A DNA stretch of 32,995 nt, from positions 1 through 32,995 of the forward strand of contig CAMLNB010000010.1 in the NCBI GenBank assembly GCA_946481205.1, given 5' to 3'. A program made the position numbers and the translations under genes. Numbering within the stretch: the stretch's first letter is position 1; every line of letters starts with the position of its first letter. The stretch is from an uncultured Kangiella sp. (GTDB lineage Bacteria; Pseudomonadota; Gammaproteobacteria; Enterobacterales; DSM-103792). Positions 24,079-32,995 of the stretch are shown here, piece after piece. The notes under the pieces were generated by a model. The model searched no databases, was not told the DNA's origin, and saw nothing but the letters and a program-made list of their open reading frames with translations.

Positions 24079-25911
24079 TTACGCCGCTGCCGGTGCTTTG
24101 GCCAGCTGTTCGGTCGTCCACTCGTCCACCACTTTGCGCAGCAGAAACAGCGGCATCGCGCCGTTCTTCAGCACCATGGTATGGAACTCGCGAATGTCGA
24201 ACTTCTCGCCAAGTTTGCTGCGTGCTTCATCGCGCAGTTTCAGGATCTCGATCATGCCGATCTTGTACGAGCAGGCTTGGCCCGGCATCACGATGTAACG
24301 CTCGATTTCCGACACCACATCCGATTCGGCCAAACCGGTATTGCTCATCATGTAGTCAACGGCTTGCTCACGCGTCCAGCGTTTGGCGTGCATGCCGGTA
24401 TCCACGACCAAGCGCACGGCGCGGAACAGCTCAGCTTGCAAGCGGCCGAGATTGTCGAACGGATCGTTCTGGAAGCCAGCCTCCCACGCCACGCGCTCGG
24501 CATACAGTGCCCAACCTTCGGTAAACGCGGTAAATGGCGCCATCCGGCGGAACAGCGGCAACTCGGCGTTTTCCTGGGCAATGGTGATCTGGAAATGGTG
24601 ACCCGGCACCGCTTCGTGATAAGCCAGCGTGCGCATGTCGTATTTCGGTGTGGCTTTGATGTCGTACAGGTTGGCGTAGAAAATGCCCGGACGCGAACCA
24701 TCCATCGCTGGTGCGTTGTAATACGCACCCGGCGAGGTCTTTTCTTTGAACTCCGGAATGCGCTCGACCTTGACACCCATTTTCGGTCTGACCGCAAACC
24801 ACTTGTCCTGATTGGCCGAAATCTCGTCAATGATGGTCTGATAATCCTTGAGGATTTGCTCGCGACCTTCGGCGGTATCCGGATAGAGGAAACGCGGTTC
24901 TTCGCTGAGCTGACGCATCAGTGTGCCGACCGGCAGGTTGGCATCGTAGCCTTGTGCGGTCAGAATCTCGCGCATCTCGCCATGAATCCGGGCGACTTCA
25001 TCCAGACCGAGTTGGTGCACCTCTTCCGGCTTCATGCTGGTGGTGGTGAACATCTCCAGGATATACGCATAGAAGGCGTCGCCTTCCGGCAGCTTCCAGA
25101 CGCCAGCATCCGGCGTCGATTTGGTTTTCTGCTCGGTCAGGAAGCCATGCAAGCCACGGTAAGCCGGATACACTGCAGTCTCGATTTGCTGTTTGGCATC
25201 GGCCAGCAAACGGCTACGATCAGCTTCCGAAATCGCTTTGGCTTCGGTCAGTTTTTTCTCGAACGAGCTGTACAGAATGTTCTGCTCGACCGGCGTATTG
25301 ATAAAGCCGTCAATTTCCGCGAGCACTTTCTCGAACACGAAAGTCGGCGGAATGATGCCTTTCTCTTCGCGCAGCTTCAGACCTTCCTGAACCTGGGCGA
25401 ACTTGACGCCAATTTTCGACAAACGGGTGTTGTAGTCTTCGGCATCACTGACGCTGTTGACCTGATGCGCCGACTCCATGAAAGTCGGGAAGCCGTTTTG
25501 GACACCAAACAGCTGGTTGACCGGGTAATTGTGATAACGCCACTTGTCGGCGCCGTCTTTCATTTTGCCGACAAACCAGTTGCCCATGTCGTAAGTGAGT
25601 TGCTGCTGGTAGCTCAGATCCTCACGATCGTAACTCTGGAACTCCTCGGCCAGATCGTTCATCTTGGCAATCATGCGATCGCCGGCGGCGGCCGATTCAT
25701 CATCCAGTTCATCTTGATGGAACGTAATGCCGGCGCTTTCCAGCATCCGCAGCTGCGATAGTGTTTCCGGGCTTTCCAGCACAAATTGCATGAAGGCTCG
25801 GTTGATCGCCCAGTCAAACGGCAGACGACCATACCAGCCCCACAATCCGGCCACCAACACCAGCGCCAATACCGCCGCCAGCAACATTCCCAACCATTTG
25901 AGCACGCGCAT
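24079..25911 (-). CDS. DUF885 family membrane-anchored putative metallopeptidase
   Basis: This is a 610-residue protein with an N-terminal hydrophobic segment (about 4-26) that acts as a signal peptide or membrane anchor, so the body should be extracytoplasmic. It belongs to the DUF885 family, related to gluzincin peptidases: the zinc motif is HEAVPGHH (His432, Glu433, with His438-His439), and a downstream Glu in FTEGWALYAE is the likely third ligand. The residues PGAYYNAP and SRPGIFYANLYD before the motif are family hallmarks. Peptidase activity is expected from the motif but the substrate is unknown. GGAG lies six bases before the ATG. It follows the exported amidohydrolase pair by 93 bases, suggesting a shared role in processing extracellular peptides or amides. 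Confidence 0.9.
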   Translation of the reverse strand: MRVLKWLGMLLAAVLALVLVAGLWGWYGRLPFDWAINRAFMQFVLESPETLSQLRMLESAGITFHQDELDDESAAAGDRMIAKMNDLAEEFQSYDREDLSYQQQLTYDMGNWFVGKMKDGADKWRYHNYPVNQLFGVQNGFPTFMESAHQVNSVSDAEDYNTRLSKIGVKFAQVQEGLKLREEKGIIPPTFVFEKVLAEIDGFINTPVEQNILYSSFEKKLTEAKAISEADRSRLLADAKQQIETAVYPAYRGLHGFLTEQKTKSTPDAGVWKLPEGDAFYAYILEMFTTTSMKPEEVHQLGLDEVARIHGEMREILTAQGYDANLPVGTLMRQLSEEPRFLYPDTAEGREQILKDYQTIIDEISANQDKWFAVRPKMGVKVERIPEFKEKTSPGAYYNAPAMDGSRPGIFYANLYDIKATPKYDMRTLAYHEAVPGHHFQITIAQENAELPLFRRMAPFTAFTEGWALYAERVAWEAGFQNDPFDNLGRLQAELFRAVRLVVDTGMHAKRWTREQAVDYMMSNTGLAESDVVSEIERYIVMPGQACSYKIGMIEILKLRDEARSKLGEKFDIREFHTMVLKNGAMPLFLLRKVVDEWTTEQLAKAPAAA

Positions 25912-25946
25912 TGTTCACTCCAATGCTGTTGTCATGTCCTTGCCAT

Positions 25947-25966
25947 GGCAGCCCCGTGGGGCTGCC
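25947..25966 (-). terminator. Stable hairpin between the amidohydrolases and the DUF885 gene
   Basis: GGCAGCCCC (25947-25955) and GGGGCTGCC (25958-25966) form a very stable hairpin 39 bases past the amidohydrolase stop. It lacks a T run on the minus strand, so it may protect or attenuate the transcript rather than end it. Confidence 0.45.
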
Positions 25967-26004
25967 GTTTGCACCACAATCACAATACGGCTGCGATCAC
26001 GCCG

Positions 26005-27321
26005 TTAACGCTTGAAGCCACGCTGCGCATCAGCCGGTTCGCGATAGCGATCACGCAGCCGCGTTGCCCGCGACACCAGCGGCTGTTCCGCCCCGGCGAT
26101 AATGACATGATCCGGGTAACTGGTAACCTCCAGCGGGTCACCACTCCAGATCACGACATCGGCATCAAACCCGGCGGCCAGCTTGCCATAGCGCTCGGCC
26201 ATGCCAAACATTTCCGCCGGATACGTGGTCAGCGCGGCGAGCGCCGCCATCATCGGCAAGCCATGAGCGACGGCATTACCGGCGCCCTGGCGTGCCAGAT
26301 GCGCATTGTGGCTGGGCGAATCACCGGCATTGCTGGTGAACGCCAGTTTGACGCCGGCTTTGTGCAGCAGCGCGGCATTTTCCAGCGATGCCGCCAGGGT
26401 ATCGAAACTGCCGGGCAGATTTTCCATCGGCGCCAGAATCACGCTGGCCTTGGCGGCAGCGATGGCGCTGGCAACGCGATGACCTTCGCTGGCGCCGAGC
26501 AAAATCACTTTCAGTTTGTAATCGGCAGCCAGTTTCAACACCGCGCGGATATCCTGCGCGCGATCAACGGCAACGATCAACGGCGCTTTGCCATTCAACA
26601 CCGGCAGCAAGGCTTCCAGATCACGATACGGCAACGCGTACTCGCGCCGCTCTCCGCGCTGGAATGCGGCGCGGTTGCTGGCGTAATCGATGGCATCATC
26701 AAAAGCCACGCGCATCAGCTGCAAAGCCGAAGCCCGCGACCCTTCACCGGCGCCGTTGGCCAATGCGCCATAGTTGGCAATGACCGCCGCCTGCCGCTGC
26801 AGCACCAGATTGTCGCCGGCCAGCGTGATCACCGTGGATTGGCCACCGAAGACATCATGACCCACGCCCGGAGTCACTACTGCGCGGGTCAGGCCCATCA
26901 TCCGGTTGTACGGAATCAATACGCTGTCCGGGTTGATGATGTCGGCCAGATCAAAGCTGGCACCGAACCGCTGATCGGGCGTGGCGTTATCCACCGTGCC
27001 TTCTTCCAACTCGATTTCGATGGTACCCAGACCGGTGTGCGCATTCATCAGACCCGGCGTTACCGCCCGGCCTTTGGCATCGATGATGCGGCTATCAGCA
27101 TCCGGCTTCAGATCGGCACCGACCGCGACGATCTTGTTGCCACGGATCAGAATCTGCTGATTGGCCAGCGGCGCGGTTTGCTCCGCACTGTACACGGTCG
27201 CATTCTGGATAAACAGGTTATCCGCCTGCACACTGCTGAGCGCAAATGCGGCCGACAAGGCCAGCACGGAGCGAATCCCCGCCTTCTTCACAAATCGCGT
27301 CGTCACAAATGGCGTCTTCAC
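26005..27321 (-). CDS. Exported amidohydrolase-like protein lacking metal ligands
   Basis: This is a 438-residue protein with a signal peptide (about 1-33, ending SSVQA-D) and the amidohydrolase layout: a small N-terminal beta domain, a TIM barrel from about 88, and the C-terminal block YGKLAAGFDADVVIWSGDP. The first metal motif, normally HxH, reads PGLMNAHTGLG, so the second His is Gly. The later positions that are NHC, FHH and HSDS in the upstream paralogue are VDR, LGA and TSNAGDS here. It is therefore probably catalytically dead or altered. Its GTG start overlaps the stop of the upstream amidohydrolase (GTGA) and has AAGGAG eight bases before it, so the two are made together. I infer a non-catalytic partner subunit. 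Confidence 0.88.
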   Translation of the reverse strand: MKTPFVTTRFVKKAGIRSVLALSAAFALSSVQADNLFIQNATVYSAEQTAPLANQQILIRGNKIVAVGADLKPDADSRIIDAKGRAVTPGLMNAHTGLGTIEIELEEGTVDNATPDQRFGASFDLADIINPDSVLIPYNRMMGLTRAVVTPGVGHDVFGGQSTVITLAGDNLVLQRQAAVIANYGALANGAGEGSRASALQLMRVAFDDAIDYASNRAAFQRGERREYALPYRDLEALLPVLNGKAPLIVAVDRAQDIRAVLKLAADYKLKVILLGASEGHRVASAIAAAKASVILAPMENLPGSFDTLAASLENAALLHKAGVKLAFTSNAGDSPSHNAHLARQGAGNAVAHGLPMMAALAALTTYPAEMFGMAERYGKLAAGFDADVVIWSGDPLEVTSYPDHVIIAGAEQPLVSRATRLRDRYREPADAQRGFKR

Positions 27322-28769
27322 AGGCGCGCTCCTTCCGGCTGGATGATGCCGAGTTCGAAATCCGTGGCCGGTTTGTGTTGAGGATTCTGACGGTCGTAAT
27401 GCAAAGCACCGTCAATGAAAACTTTTTCCGCGTGGGCGTAGACCGAGAACGGGTTGCGATCCCAGACCACGACATCGGCCATCTTGCCCGCTTCCAGCGT
27501 GCCAACCTTGTCAGCGATACCGATCGATTTGGCCGCATTCTGGGTCAGCCAGCGAATGGCTTTGGCTTCATCAATCGCCAGACCCGCGCGCTGACCGGCG
27601 GCCATTGCTTTCGCGGCTTCCTGATTTAGACGCTGAATGCCAAGCCCGGAATCGGAGTGGATCACCGCGCAGCCCATTCGCTGTTCGGTTTTGCCATCGA
27701 CCGTGACATTGGCTTGGGCTTTGTCGACATACGCGGCGTTCTCAAACGCCATATCGAACGCTTCCAGTTTGAAGCCCCACCAATCGGCCCAGACTGCCGC
27801 ACAGATCTCGTGCTCAGCGAGCAGATCGGCAACTTTGTAGGCTTCGACGGCGTGATGGAACATCGCAATCTTGAAATTGAATTCTTTGGCGATATCAATC
27901 ATCACCGCCATTTCTTCAGCGCGGTAACAATGGTTCTGAATCAGGATTTCGCCTTTCAGAACACCAGCCAAGGTCTCCAAGCGCAGATCGCGGGCCGGTT
28001 TCTTATCGGCAACGGCATCTTCATTGCCTTCGGCTGCTGCCAGCGCGTCTTCATAGGCTTTCCAGTCACGCAGGTACTTCTCGGCTTCGCTCCAGCTTTT
28101 GCGATAACCGGCGACGTTGCCCATGCGCGTCATCGGGCCGCCTTTTTCGCCGTAGACCCGCTTGGGGTTTTCGCCACACGCCATTTTCAGGCCGTGCGGT
28201 GCGCCGGGAAATTTCATTTCCTGGACGGTGCGCGCCGGTACGTTTTTCAGCGTCACCGAGCGGCCGCCAAACAAGTTGGCCGAGCCCGGCAGGATGTGCA
28301 TTGAGGTCACGCCACCGGCCAGCGCCAACGGGAATTGCGGATCTTGCGGCCAGACGGCATGTTCGGCCCACGCGTACGCTGTATCGGGCGCGACCATTTC
28401 GTTACCATCTTCGGTGGCATGCAGACCCGGACTCGGATAAACGCCAAGATGGGAATGCACGTCGATGATGCCGGGCGTGATCCACTTGCCGCTGGCATCG
28501 ATGATGTCGGCATCGGCTGGCGCGCTCAGCTCGGTGCCAACCTGAACAATTTTGCCGTCTTGCAGCAGCACACTGCCGTTGTCGATGCGCTCACCGTTGC
28601 CGATCAGCACGGTGGCATTTTTCAGTAGCGTAGGCTTGCTGGCGAGTGGCTTATAGGTCGAGGCAAACAGCTCGGTTTTGGCGGTGGTGGCCGGCTCATC
28701 ACCGCAGCCGAGCAGCACCGACGATAAACCGAACGCCAGCGCCGACAGACGCAGCGTATGCGTTCTCAT
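27318..28769 (-). CDS. Amidohydrolase-family lipoprotein
   Basis: This is a 483-residue metal-dependent hydrolase of the amidohydrolase superfamily. The N-terminus ends in a lipobox, VLLGC (Cys22), with Gly at +2, which predicts outer-membrane rather than inner-membrane retention. The barrel holds a full ligand set: PGIIDVHSHLG, then ILIQNHCYRAEE, MFHHAVEA and VIHSDSGLG. The C-terminal VGTLEAGKMADVVVWDRNPF is typical of imidazolonepropionase/dipeptidase-like members. The substrate is unknown. I chose the ATG at 28769, which has AAGGAG six bases upstream; 47 further upstream codons are unconserved. It is the first gene of a coupled pair with the degenerate paralogue, and the DUF885 gene follows on the same strand. 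Confidence 0.92.
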   Translation of the reverse strand: MRTHTLRLSALAFGLSSVLLGCGDEPATTAKTELFASTYKPLASKPTLLKNATVLIGNGERIDNGSVLLQDGKIVQVGTELSAPADADIIDASGKWITPGIIDVHSHLGVYPSPGLHATEDGNEMVAPDTAYAWAEHAVWPQDPQFPLALAGGVTSMHILPGSANLFGGRSVTLKNVPARTVQEMKFPGAPHGLKMACGENPKRVYGEKGGPMTRMGNVAGYRKSWSEAEKYLRDWKAYEDALAAAEGNEDAVADKKPARDLRLETLAGVLKGEILIQNHCYRAEEMAVMIDIAKEFNFKIAMFHHAVEAYKVADLLAEHEICAAVWADWWGFKLEAFDMAFENAAYVDKAQANVTVDGKTEQRMGCAVIHSDSGLGIQRLNQEAAKAMAAGQRAGLAIDEAKAIRWLTQNAAKSIGIADKVGTLEAGKMADVVVWDRNPFSVYAHAEKVFIDGALHYDRQNPQHKPATDFELGIIQPEGARL

Positions 28770-28977
28770 AATGTCTCCTTGCTGAGGATGGATCCCGCGC
28801 CTTCCGTTATTGGCGGTGTATCGGGAAAGCGAAGTGAGCGCGGTGATCCGAGAACTGCCGATGTAATCACAGCCGCCGGAGTCGGACAAGTCGGGGCATG
28901 GGGCTGACAAATGCCGTTACAATTCGGCCGGCATAGTGTCCGGTCTGGTAGATCCGCGGTTCAGGAACTGCCGGCGA

Positions 28978-30177
28978 TCAGCCGGGCAACACGACAGAGC
29001 GGAAGAACTGCAGCAAATCGAGTTTGAATTGCTCGGGCCGCACCGCCGCTTCGATATCGTCGCCGCAATCCGGGTTGGCCAAGTCCAGATCCAGCACCGG
29101 CAAGGGCTGGCGGAAGCGGGCGTGATAAAAGACCTTGACCACCGGCAGATACGGCTTCTCCGGGTTGGAACCAATTACCATGGCCAGCCGCTGCGATTTC
29201 AGCTTGACCAAACTGCCGACCGGATAGAACCCGATGGCCTGAATGAAAGCCATCACCAGCGCGGCGTCATACAAAGCATAGCTGTCGGCACGCAGGACTT
29301 TGAACGCCCGGACGGCCGTGACTGCACCACGGTAAACACGTGGCGCGGTCATGGCATCGTAACTGTCGACAATCGCCATCATTCGACCGGCTTGAGAGAT
29401 CTCATCACCGCGCAGTTTGTTCGGGTAGCCATTGCCATCCAAACGCTCGTGATGCTGGGCGATTGCATTGTGAATCAAGCTATTGAAACCGGGTATGGTG
29501 TCGGCGATGGCCAGACCGTACTCGACATGGCGGCGCACTTCGCGAAACTCTTCGGCCGTCAAACGACCCGGCTTGGCGAGCACCGCCGGATCGAGCTGCA
29601 CTTTGCCGACATCATGCCAGAGCGCGGCCAGCGCCAGCGCTTCAACGTCGGCTTCCGGCATTTGCAAGGACCGGGCAAACACCGTCATCAGCACGCTGCT
29701 GTTGATGGCATGTTCAAGCAGATAGCGATCGTTGTCGCGCAGATGCGCCAGGCAAACCAAGGCATCGGGATTGCGCATCAACGAGGCCATGAATGCCTGC
29801 ACCATGGCCCGTACCGGTTCGGCCGGTATCGGTTGGCCGCTGGCCTGCTCGCTCAGTGCGACGCCAAGCAGCTCCATCGCATCTTGATAGATTTCGTCGG
29901 CATGAATGATTTCGCGGTCAAACGACACCTTGCCGGTTGGCGAGCTTTTACTTTTACGACTCGACGGATCTGCCGCTTTCTTGTTTGGCTCCAGTGCAGG
30001 CTGCTCACGGGCAAGATCTATCAGCACTTCTTCAATACCCAGCTGCGTCAGTGCCGTTATCGCCGCCTGGTCGCGCACCACACCTTCGGTGCGCACCAAT
30101 AGCTGGCCGGTTTGGCGAGTAATTTCCGCGACATACATGCCCGGTTTCAACGCCGATACCGGCATCCGCTTCAGCAT
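28978..30177 (-). CDS. HD-GYP cyclic-di-GMP phosphodiesterase (DUF3391 N-terminus)
   Basis: This is a 399-residue cytoplasmic protein with a DUF3391 domain at the N-terminus (about 1-60, VSALKPGMYVAEI), a short Lys/Ser-rich linker (62-85), and an HD-GYP domain (about 120-320). Catalytic HD is His188-Asp189 in LWHDVGKV, and the GYP signature HHERLDGNGYP (242-252) is complete, so hydrolysis of c-di-GMP to pGpG or GMP is expected. A C-terminal stretch (GSLVKLKSQRLAMVI...) is shared with the next gene. The ATG at 30177 has AAGGAG about seven bases upstream. It follows its paralogue by 32 bases and is clearly co-transcribed with it. Confidence 0.94.
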   Translation of the reverse strand: MLKRMPVSALKPGMYVAEITRQTGQLLVRTEGVVRDQAAITALTQLGIEEVLIDLAREQPALEPNKKAADPSSRKSKSSPTGKVSFDREIIHADEIYQDAMELLGVALSEQASGQPIPAEPVRAMVQAFMASLMRNPDALVCLAHLRDNDRYLLEHAINSSVLMTVFARSLQMPEADVEALALAALWHDVGKVQLDPAVLAKPGRLTAEEFREVRRHVEYGLAIADTIPGFNSLIHNAIAQHHERLDGNGYPNKLRGDEISQAGRMMAIVDSYDAMTAPRVYRGAVTAVRAFKVLRADSYALYDAALVMAFIQAIGFYPVGSLVKLKSQRLAMVIGSNPEKPYLPVVKVFYHARFRQPLPVLDLDLANPDCGDDIEAAVRPEQFKLDLLQFFRSVVLPG

Positions 30178-30209
30178 GAAAGGCTCCTTGCGCAGCGCGA
30201 TCGACTTGG

Positions 30210-31445
30210 TTAGACACCGGTTATGGAACGCAGAAAACCCAGCAAATCGAGCTTGAATTGCTCGGGTTTCACTGCCGCTTCGATTTCATCGTCGACCCGT
30301 GCCGCGGCCAGATCGACATCGGTGACCGGCAACTGCTGGCGGAACTTGCTGTGATAAAACACTTTGACGACCGGGCACAAAGGGTCTTGCTGACCCGCTT
30401 GAATAACGATGCCGAGTCGCTGACTTTTCAAACGCACCAAAGTACCTACCGGGAAGACACCGATAGCGCGAATAAACTGGGTGACCAGCTCGGCGTCATA
30501 ACCGACACCAGATGCCTCGCGCAAAATCTTGAAGGCATGCGTTGAGGTGAACCCATCTTTGTATACCCGATTCGCCGTGATCGCGTCGTAGCTGTCGACA
30601 ATGGCGATCATGCGTCCGTATTGGGAGATTTTCTGACCCGGCAACTGATGGGGATAACCGCGGCCATCCAAGCGTTCGTGGTGTTGAATCAGCACCTCCA
30701 GACTGATTGGAGAAATGCCCGGCATATTCTTGACCACATCGTAGCCGTACTCGACATGCCGCCGCATTTCGACAAACTCTTCGTCGGTCAGTTTGCCTGG
30801 CTTGTTGAGCACTTTGTCCTGCACCAAAATCTTGCCGACGTCGTGCAGCAGCGCTCCGGTTGCCAGTTGATGAATAACCCCCTCATCCATCTTCAAATGC
30901 CGTGCCAATATCGTCATCAGTATCGAGACATTGACCGAGTGCTCAAGCAAGTAGGCGTCTTTTTCCCGGATGCGACTCATGCACAGCAGCGCGTCCTGAT
31001 TGCGAAACACTGACTCCATGAATGCTGACGCCATGTTTTGCATCGGCTCCAATGCCAATGGTCGGCCGGCCTTGATGTCGTCAAACGCTTTCTGTTGCAG
31101 GGCTTTGGCTTCGGCGTAGAGCTTTGCCGCACGATTTAATTCGGTCTCCATCGGGACTTTGGCGGCGGCGGCAGTGGCCGCTGGTTTGGCGACAGGAGCG
31201 GCTGTCGATGCCGGCTCGACCGCCTGAGCCGCTTCGCGCGCCGCCTGGGCGGCGGCCTCGGAACCGGCGATGGTTTTGCTGGGATCAATCAACACTTCAT
31301 CAATGCCGCGGGCAACCAGTGTCTCGATGGCAGCACGGGTTCGGACCCAGCCTTGCGTTGTAACCTGCATCTGACCAGACTGCCGAACCACTTCCACTAC
31401 ATACATACCCGGCAACAGCTCGCTAGATTTCTTTTTCAGAAACAT
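30210..31445 (-). CDS. HD-GYP cyclic-di-GMP phosphodiesterase (DUF3391 N-terminus), paralogue
   Basis: This 411-residue protein has the same architecture as the gene that follows it: DUF3391-like N-terminus (SSELLPGMYVVEVV), an Ala-rich linker (about 60-98) instead of the Lys/Ser-rich one, and an HD-GYP domain with His201-Asp202 in LLHDVGKI and HHERLDGRGYP (255-265). Both proteins end in a KPEQFKLDLL block, so they arose by tandem duplication. The ATG at 31445 fits the conserved start; a TTG six codons upstream is less likely, and neither has a strong ribosome-binding site. It is the first gene of the two-gene operon, with 95 bases between its ATG and the etfA terminator, where its promoter should lie. 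Confidence 0.94.
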   Translation of the reverse strand: MFLKKKSSELLPGMYVVEVVRQSGQMQVTTQGWVRTRAAIETLVARGIDEVLIDPSKTIAGSEAAAQAAREAAQAVEPASTAAPVAKPAATAAAAKVPMETELNRAAKLYAEAKALQQKAFDDIKAGRPLALEPMQNMASAFMESVFRNQDALLCMSRIREKDAYLLEHSVNVSILMTILARHLKMDEGVIHQLATGALLHDVGKILVQDKVLNKPGKLTDEEFVEMRRHVEYGYDVVKNMPGISPISLEVLIQHHERLDGRGYPHQLPGQKISQYGRMIAIVDSYDAITANRVYKDGFTSTHAFKILREASGVGYDAELVTQFIRAIGVFPVGTLVRLKSQRLGIVIQAGQQDPLCPVVKVFYHSKFRQQLPVTDVDLAAARVDDEIEAAVKPEQFKLDLLGFLRSITGV

Positions 31446-31540
31446 GAGGGCGCACACCAGCAAAATGCCTGCTTTAACCCTAGCAAAGACTTGCCGATTC
31501 TGCCGTCAGTGCGACCAGTAAATTTGCCGAAGGCCGGGCG

Positions 31541-31568
31541 AAAAAAAGGCCCGTTGCCGGGCCTTTTT
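31541..31568 (-). terminator. Terminator after etfA, bidirectional
   Basis: GGCCCG/CGGGCC with a TTGC loop is extended by four A-T pairs; the minus strand then runs into T. It lies 29 bases past the etfA stop. Confidence 0.85.
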
Positions 31569-31596
31569 CGTTTGTTACGCAGGATAGCCTGCCGTG

Positions 31597-32556
31597 TTAT
31601 CCCTTGAGCTTGGCAATTTCCGCCGTCAATTCCGGCACCAGCGTAAACAGATCACCGACCAAGCCGTAATCCGCCACCGAGAAAATCGGCGCTTCTTCGT
31701 CCTTGTTGATGGCAACGATGACTTTCGAATCTTTCATGCCGGCCAAGTGCTGGATGGCACCGGAAATGCCCACGGCTATGTACAGCTGCGGCGCAACAAT
31801 TTTGCCGGTCTGGCCGACCTGGTAGTCATTCGGCACGAAGCCGGCATCGACGGCGGCGCGCGAGGCGCCAACACCGGCACCGAGCAAATCAGCGAGCTTT
31901 TCCAGCATCGGGAAATTGTCGCCGCTTTGCATGCCACGGCCACCGGAAACGATCACCTTGGCTGCGGTCAGCTCCGGCCGTGCCGACACCGTCAACTCCT
32001 GGCCGACAAAGCTCGACAGGCTGTTGTCGGCGCTGGCACTGACCGCTTCAATGGCGGCGCTGCCGCCGCTCGCGGCCACGGCATCAAAACCGGTGCTGCG
32101 CACAGTGATGAGCTTGATGGCGTCGGTTGATTGCACGGTGGCAATGGCGTTGCCGGCGTAGATCGGCCGTTGAAAGGTATCGGCACTGACGACTGCAGTG
32201 ATTTCCGAGACCATCTGCACATCGAGCAAGGCCGCTGCGCGCGGCAGCAGGTTCTTGCCGAAGGTCGTTGCCGGGGCCAGTACGTGTGAGTAATTTTTGG
32301 CGTGAGCGACCACGGCCGGGGTCAGATTTTCCGCGGTCAGATGCGCAAGGCCGGCGTCATCCAGCTTGAGAACCTTGGCCACGCCAACCGCCTGCGCGGC
32401 CTCATTGGCCACAGCGTCGATACCGTGACCGGCGACCAGCACATGGATCTCGCCAGCGCTGCCTTGCTTGGAAATGGCGTGCGCGGCGGCAATGGTGTTC
32501 AGCGTCGAACCGGCGAGTTTGCCTTTGGCATGTTCGGCAATAACAAGAATGGCCAT
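31597..32556 (-). CDS. etfA: Electron transfer flavoprotein subunit alpha
   Basis: EtfA, with EtfB, forms the soluble FAD-containing carrier that takes electrons from acyl-CoA and related dehydrogenases and passes them to ETF-quinone oxidoreductase. The 319 residues show the N-terminal MAILVIAEH strand, the central [10 protein letters not shown] start of the FAD domain (about 200), the FAD-binding segment [46 protein letters not shown], and [24 protein letters not shown]. The length is normal. Its ATG shares one base with the etfB stop (TGATG), so translation is coupled. Together with fadD this supports active beta-oxidation. Confidence 0.97.
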   Translation of the reverse strand: MAILVIAEHAKGKLAGSTLNTIAAAHAISKQGSAGEIHVLVAGHGIDAVANEAAQAVGVAKVLKLDDAGLAHLTAENLTPAVVAHAKNYSHVLAPATTFGKNLLPRAAALLDVQMVSEITAVVSADTFQRPIYAGNAIATVQSTDAIKLITVRSTGFDAVAASGGSAAIEAVSASADNSLSSFVGQELTVSARPELTAAKVIVSGGRGMQSGDNFPMLEKLADLLGAGVGASRAAVDAGFVPNDYQVGQTGKIVAPQLYIAVGISGAIQHLAGMKDSKVIVAINKDEEAPIFSVADYGLVGDLFTLVPELTAEIAKLKG

Positions 32557-32995
32557 CAGATCACCTTCGCTTCGTTACGCAGCTTGTCGACCAGCTCCTG
32601 CACGGAGCCAACTTTGATACCGGCCTTACGACCAGCCGGCGCTTCCACTTTCAAGGTTTTAACGCGCGGCGCAACATTGACACCGAGTTCGGCGACCGTA
32701 AGCTTGGCGAGCGGCTTTTGTTTGGCTTTCATGATGTTTGGCAAGCTGGCGAAGCGCGGCTCGTTCAAACGCAGATCGGTTGTCAGCACCGCCGGCAGTT
32801 TCAGCTTCAGCGTTTCCAGGCCACCGTCGATTTCGCGGACGACTTCGACTTCACCGCCGTTGACGCCGACTTTCGACAAGAAGGTACCTTGCGGCCAACC
32901 GAGCAAGCCGGCGAGCATCTGGCCGGTCTGGTTGTTGTCAGCATCGACCGATTGCTTGCCAAGCAGGACGATTTGCGGCTGTTCGCGATCCACCA
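32556..32995 (-). CDS. etfB: Electron transfer flavoprotein subunit beta (partial, 5' end outside window)
   Basis: About 146 C-terminal residues of EtfB; the family has about 249, so roughly 100 N-terminal residues lie beyond the right edge. The Val codon at 32991-32993 is internal, not a start. The AMP/adenine-binding segment [23 protein letters not shown] and the [26 protein letters not shown] block with the conserved NEPR are present, as is the C-terminal recognition region. The stop overlaps the etfA start by one base. Confidence 0.96.
   Translation of the reverse strand, partial: VDREQPQIVLLGKQSVDADNNQTGQMLAGLLGWPQGTFLSKVGVNGGEVEVVREIDGGLETLKLKLPAVLTTDLRLNEPRFASLPNIMKAKQKPLAKLTVAELGVNVAPRVKTLKVEAPAGRKAGIKVGSVQELVDKLRNEAKVI

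Noticed and set aside
1..32995. CRISPR array, insertion sequence, prophage, toxin-antitoxin or defence island
   Set aside because: No spaced direct repeats, transposase, integrase, phage structural gene or recognised defence gene was seen; the genes are typical core or near-core functions.

Overview
The window is ordinary chromosomal DNA from a moderately GC-rich Gammaproteobacterium. Evidence for this is the fadD-rnd-ycgL gene order, the YcgL and DUF4826 families, a gammaproteobacterial EtfBA pair, a GlnK-AmtB pair behind a sigma-54 promoter, and 2-selenouridine tRNA synthase. I cannot fix the genus from sequence alone. No insertion sequence, prophage, CRISPR array, rRNA or tRNA gene was recognised. 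Coding is dense, and transcription direction changes about eleven times.

Region by region. (1) 1-3591, minus strand: fadD, rnd, ycgL and the start of a secreted-looking Ala/Thr/Ser-rich protein that leaves the left edge. (2) 3765-6300: a plus-strand two-receiver response regulator with a degenerate first receiver, a convergent alpha/beta hydrolase, a small ComFB-family protein, and a gene-free stretch whose minus strand could fold into a long rod ending in a terminator (candidate ncRNA). (3) 6348-10897, minus strand: a likely five-gene cluster of ATP-grasp ligase, gamma carbonic anhydrase, DUF4826, membrane-anchored transglutaminase-like protein and metallo-beta-lactamase-fold hydrolase. (4) 11244-16175: amaB-type aldehyde dehydrogenase (+), a membrane diguanylate cyclase (-), a Cys-containing conserved protein of unknown function (-), and dinB (+). 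(5) 16243-18925: sigma-54 promoter, glnK, amtB and a GNAT acetyltransferase. (6) 19239-21731: leucine dehydrogenase behind a LiuR-like palindrome, then a second membrane diguanylate cyclase. (7) 21755-25911, minus: mnmH with a Tat-exported PotD-like binding protein, then a membrane-anchored DUF885 metallopeptidase-like protein. (8) 26005-28769, minus: two translationally coupled exported amidohydrolases, one of which has lost its metal ligands. (9) 28978-31445, minus: tandem paralogous HD-GYP phosphodiesterases. (10) 31597-32995, minus: etfA and the 3' part of etfB.

Two themes connect the genes. The first is catabolism: FadD activates fatty acids, EtfAB takes electrons from acyl-CoA dehydrogenases, leucine dehydrogenase opens branched-chain amino-acid breakdown, AmaB closes a lysine route, and exported DUF885/amidohydrolase proteins may process peptides. 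The second is cyclic-di-GMP: two GGDEF synthases with intact product-inhibition sites, two intact HD-GYP hydrolases and a ComFB-family protein, a family reported to bind cyclic dinucleotides.

The least explained items are the structured stretch at 6099-6300, the active/inactive amidohydrolase pair, the pseudo-receiver regulator and the orphan polyamine-binding-like protein.
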